Below are positions 5,221 through 6,782 of a stretch of 6,782 nucleotides of DNA, one piece after another. The DNA is taken from assembly GCA_039808325.1 (NCBI GenBank), contig JBDHSU010000174.1, positions 1-6,782 on the forward strand. Direction: 5' to 3'. The notes under the pieces are model-generated. The model had not been told where the DNA came from. It was given only the letters and a program-made list of their open reading frames with translations, and did no database searches. A program made the position numbers and the translations under genes. The stretch's first letter is position 1, and each line of letters opens with the position of its first letter. This stretch comes from JAFKKS01 sp039808325 (lineage in GTDB: Bacteria; Pseudomonadota; Alphaproteobacteria; Rhizobiales; Xanthobacteraceae).

Positions 5221-5925
5221 TCAGCCGACGCGATATCCGTCTTGCACGGAGGACGGCGCAGTGTTCATTTGCGCAATCACCGTTTCTCCCGCAACGGCGG
5301 TCTGCCCTTCCGCGGCGAGGATGCGCGTACCCTCCGGCAGATAGACGTCGACGCGCGACCCGAAGCGGATCAGTCCGATACGCTCGCCGGCGGCAAGTTG
5401 CTCACCCTCGTGGACGAAACAAACGATGCGGCGCGCGATCAGCCCGGCAATCTGCACGACGCCGACGTGCGCATCGGCAGTCGCGATCACGAAACCGTTG
5501 CGCTCGTTGTCCTCGCTCGCCTTGTCGAGATCGGCGTTGATGAACTTGCCCGCGCGATAGACGATCCGCTCGATACGGCCGGTGACGGGCGTGCGGTTCA
5601 CGTGGCAATCGAACACGCTCATGAAAATCGACACCCGCGGCAGCGGCCGCGCGCCGAGATCGAGCTCCAGCGGCGGGACCGCGGCGGCGACATTGCTGAC
5701 GGTTCCGTCGGCCGGCGAAATCACGGCGCCGGCCCGTATCGGCGTGACGCGCGGCGGGTCGCGAAAGAAGTACGTGCACCACCCTGTAAGCAGCAGGCCG
5801 AGATAACCCAACGGGGTCGACAGCAGGAACAGGATGACGGTCAACGCGGCGAATGCGCCGATGAAGGGATAGCCCTCGCGGTGAATGGGCACGAACTGCG
5901 CGCGGATCGATGCGATAACGGACAT
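5221..5925 (-). CDS. psd: Phosphatidylserine decarboxylase proenzyme, short rhizobial type
   Basis: The 234-residue proenzyme converts phosphatidylserine to phosphatidylethanolamine at the inner membrane, using a pyruvoyl group made by self-cleavage. Cleavage is expected between Gly189 and Ser190 in LIRFGSRVDV (185-194), giving a beta chain (1-189) and a 45-residue alpha chain. Other family motifs are EGYPF (17-21), YFFRDP (52-57), SPADG (70-74, Asp73), CHVNR (107-111, His108) and KASEDNERNG (135-144). Hydrophobic segments lie at about 20-37 and 39-53. The length and order match the short Psd of rhizobia, not the larger E. coli enzyme. The frame stays open upstream to a TTG at 6036, but that added stretch is low-quality sequence and the ATG at 5925 gives the family N-terminus (MSVIASIRAQFVPIHREGYP). 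The gene follows the ABC exporter by 107 bp, probably in the same direction of transcription, and feeds from pssA downstream. Confidence 0.97.
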   Translation of the reverse strand: MSVIASIRAQFVPIHREGYPFIGAFAALTVILFLLSTPLGYLGLLLTGWCTYFFRDPPRVTPIRAGAVISPADGTVSNVAAAVPPLELDLGARPLPRVSIFMSVFDCHVNRTPVTGRIERIVYRAGKFINADLDKASEDNERNGFVIATADAHVGVVQIAGLIARRIVCFVHEGEQLAAGERIGLIRFGSRVDVYLPEGTRILAAEGQTAVAGETVIAQMNTAPSSVQDGYRVG

Positions 5926-5947
5926 GCGCTCTTCAAATCCCTTCCGA

Positions 5948-5959
5948 CATTTCACGTCA
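5948..5959 (-). repeat. 12-bp motif TGACGTGAAATG, copy upstream of psd
   Basis: Exact second copy of the motif at 5081-5092, here 22 bp upstream of the psd ATG on the same strand. If it is a regulatory element, it would tie psd to the small DUF2336-like gene and pssA. Confidence 0.3.
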
Positions 5960-5969
5960 CCGCCCGCAT

Positions 5970-5997
5970 CCCCGACGGGGCCGCTCCGCGAAGCGGC
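5970..5997. other. Two adjacent GC hairpins between the ABC exporter and psd
   Basis: CCCC-GAC-GGGG (5970-5980) and GCCGCT-6-AGCGGC (5980-5997) are short inverted repeats sharing one base, in the 107-bp gap upstream of psd. They could pause or process a joint transcript. No T-run follows, so a terminator is not shown. In DNA this GC-rich, short stems like these are common by chance. Confidence 0.22.
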
Positions 5998-6032
5998 ATG
6001 CCATAGCGGAGGTTGCCGCCGCGCGCCAGCGC

Positions 6033-6782
6033 TCAACCGTCGACGACAGCCCGCTCCGCGACCGGCAAGTCCGCGGCGGGCAAGTCCGCCGCGGGCAACG
6101 CGGGCATCGGGGTTTCGGCGACGGGCGGCGGGTCACGATTGGGAGCCGCCCGATCCTCGTCCGTCCGCGCCAGGGTCTCGCGCGCCGCTTCGGCTTCACG
6201 CTGACGGTTCCACATCCCGGCATAGAGGCCGCCCTGCGCCAACAGCGCTTGATGCGTCCCCCGTTCGACGATTTGGCCGCCGTCCACGACGATGATCTCG
6301 TCCGCTCCGACGACCGTCGAAAGGCGGTGTGCGATGACGAGCGTCGTGCGGCCGCGCGAGACGCGGTCGAGCGCGTCCTGGATTTCCTTCTCCGTATAGC
6401 TGTCGAGCGCCGACGTCGCCTCGTCGAGGATGAGGATCGGCGGCCCCTTCAGGATAGTGCGGGCGATCGCCATGCGCTGCTTCTCGCCGCCCGAGAGCTT
6501 CAGGCCACGCTCGCCGACTTCGGTCTCGTAGCCCTTCGGCGTCGCCTTGATGAAGGCATCGATCTGGGCGAGGCGCGCCGCGTCCTCGACCGCACGGTCA
6601 TCCGCATCCCATTTTCCATAGCGGATATTGTAACGGATGGTGTCGTTGAACAGCACCGTATCCTGCGGCACCATGCCGATCGCCGCGCGTAGCGATTGCT
6701 GCGTGACGCCGCGGATATCCTGCCCGTCGATCAGGATCTTTCCACCCGTCACCTCGTAGAAGCGGAACAGCAGACGCGAGAT
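6033..6782 (-). CDS. Atm1-type ABC exporter, C-terminal ATPase part (cut by window edge)
   Basis: The visible 249 residues are the nucleotide-binding domain of a fused membrane-ATPase ABC exporter; the membrane half and Walker A lie beyond the right edge, and the sequence opens with ISRLLFRFYE just after the Walker A position. It shows the Q-loop in GMVPQDTVLFNDTIRYNI (36-53), signature LSGGE (97-101), Walker B ILILDE (116-121), D-loop SALD (124-127) and the switch His152 in AHRLST. The VLFNDTIRYNIRYG wording, GYETEVGERGLKLSGGEKQR and the ending GLYAGMWNRQ are characteristic of Atm1/heavy-metal exporters, which in bacteria export glutathione-linked compounds or metals. After about residue 195 comes a polar tail that ends in near-repeats LPAAD, LPAAD, LPVAE (229-243). 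The ATPase assignment is secure; the exact substrate is not. It is upstream of psd on the same strand. Confidence 0.93.
   Translation of the reverse strand: MSRLLFRFYEVTGGKILIDGQDIRGVTQQSLRAAIGMVPQDTVLFNDTIRYNIRYGKWDADDRAVEDAARLAQIDAFIKATPKGYETEVGERGLKLSGGEKQRMAIARTILKGPPILILDEATSALDSYTEKEIQDALDRVSRGRTTLVIAHRLSTVVGADEIIVVDGGQIVERGTHQALLAQGGLYAGMWNRQREAEAARETLARTDEDRAAPNRDPPPVAETPMPALPAADLPAADLPVAERAVVDG
6064..6093 (-). repeat. Two tandem 15-bp units in the tail of the ABC exporter gene
   Basis: Units 6064-6078 and 6079-6093 differ at one base, which is synonymous. Both encode LPAAD in the exporter tail, and a diverged third unit, LPVAE, follows. In-frame slippage repeats of this kind in a disordered tail usually vary in copy number between strains without harm. 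Confidence 0.75.

Noticed and set aside
5926..6036. Longer psd starting at a TTG at 6036
   Set aside because: It would add a basic, family-unlike segment and overlap the exporter stop; the ATG at 5925 gives the standard Psd N-terminus.
1..6782. Mobile element, phage, CRISPR, toxin-antitoxin or defence genes
   Set aside because: No transposase, integrase, terminal repeats, repeat-spacer array or known defence domains are visible; all convincing genes are envelope, lipid, transport or oxidoreductase genes.

Overview
The window is GC-rich chromosomal DNA that looks like an alphaproteobacterium of the Hyphomicrobiales (Rhizobiales). The best pointers are the short rhizobial-type phosphatidylserine decarboxylase, a phosphatidylserine synthase of the matching type, an Omp19/Inh-like lipoprotein and an Atm1-type ABC exporter next to psd. 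No RNA gene, insertion sequence, CRISPR array or phage gene is visible. The genus cannot be fixed from this stretch alone.

Layout from left to right: the 5' end of kup (potassium uptake, minus strand, cut by the window edge); a two-gene stator operon, motA then motB (minus, 2130 to 511); a divergent intergenic region with a perfect palindrome and a strong hairpin; a plus-strand protease-inhibitor-like lipoprotein (2345-2830); a convergent hairpin; an SDR oxidoreductase (minus, 2984-3709); pssA (minus, 3770-4666); a small DUF2336-like gene (minus, 4749-5078); psd (minus, 5221-5925); and the 3' part of an Atm1-type ABC exporter (minus, 6033 to beyond the right edge).

How the genes work together: PssA makes phosphatidylserine from CDP-diacylglycerol and serine, and Psd decarboxylates it to phosphatidylethanolamine. 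The right half is therefore the phosphatidylethanolamine branch of membrane lipid synthesis, read right to left downstream of an ABC exporter. MotA and MotB form an inner-membrane ion-driven stator. Their sequence is closer to the PomA/PomB type than to E. coli MotA/MotB, and no other flagellar gene is visible here. Kup, the lipoprotein and the SDR are probably independent units.

Most of the window is ordinary housekeeping and envelope biology, and I found no clear new multi-gene system. The points most worth checking are: the small DUF2336-like gene lying between psd and pssA, with a 12-bp motif shared by the regions upstream of it and of psd; the Na+-type stator residues in MotA combined with a MotB lacking the usual peptidoglycan-binding Asp; and the palindrome/hairpin pair between motA and the lipoprotein gene.
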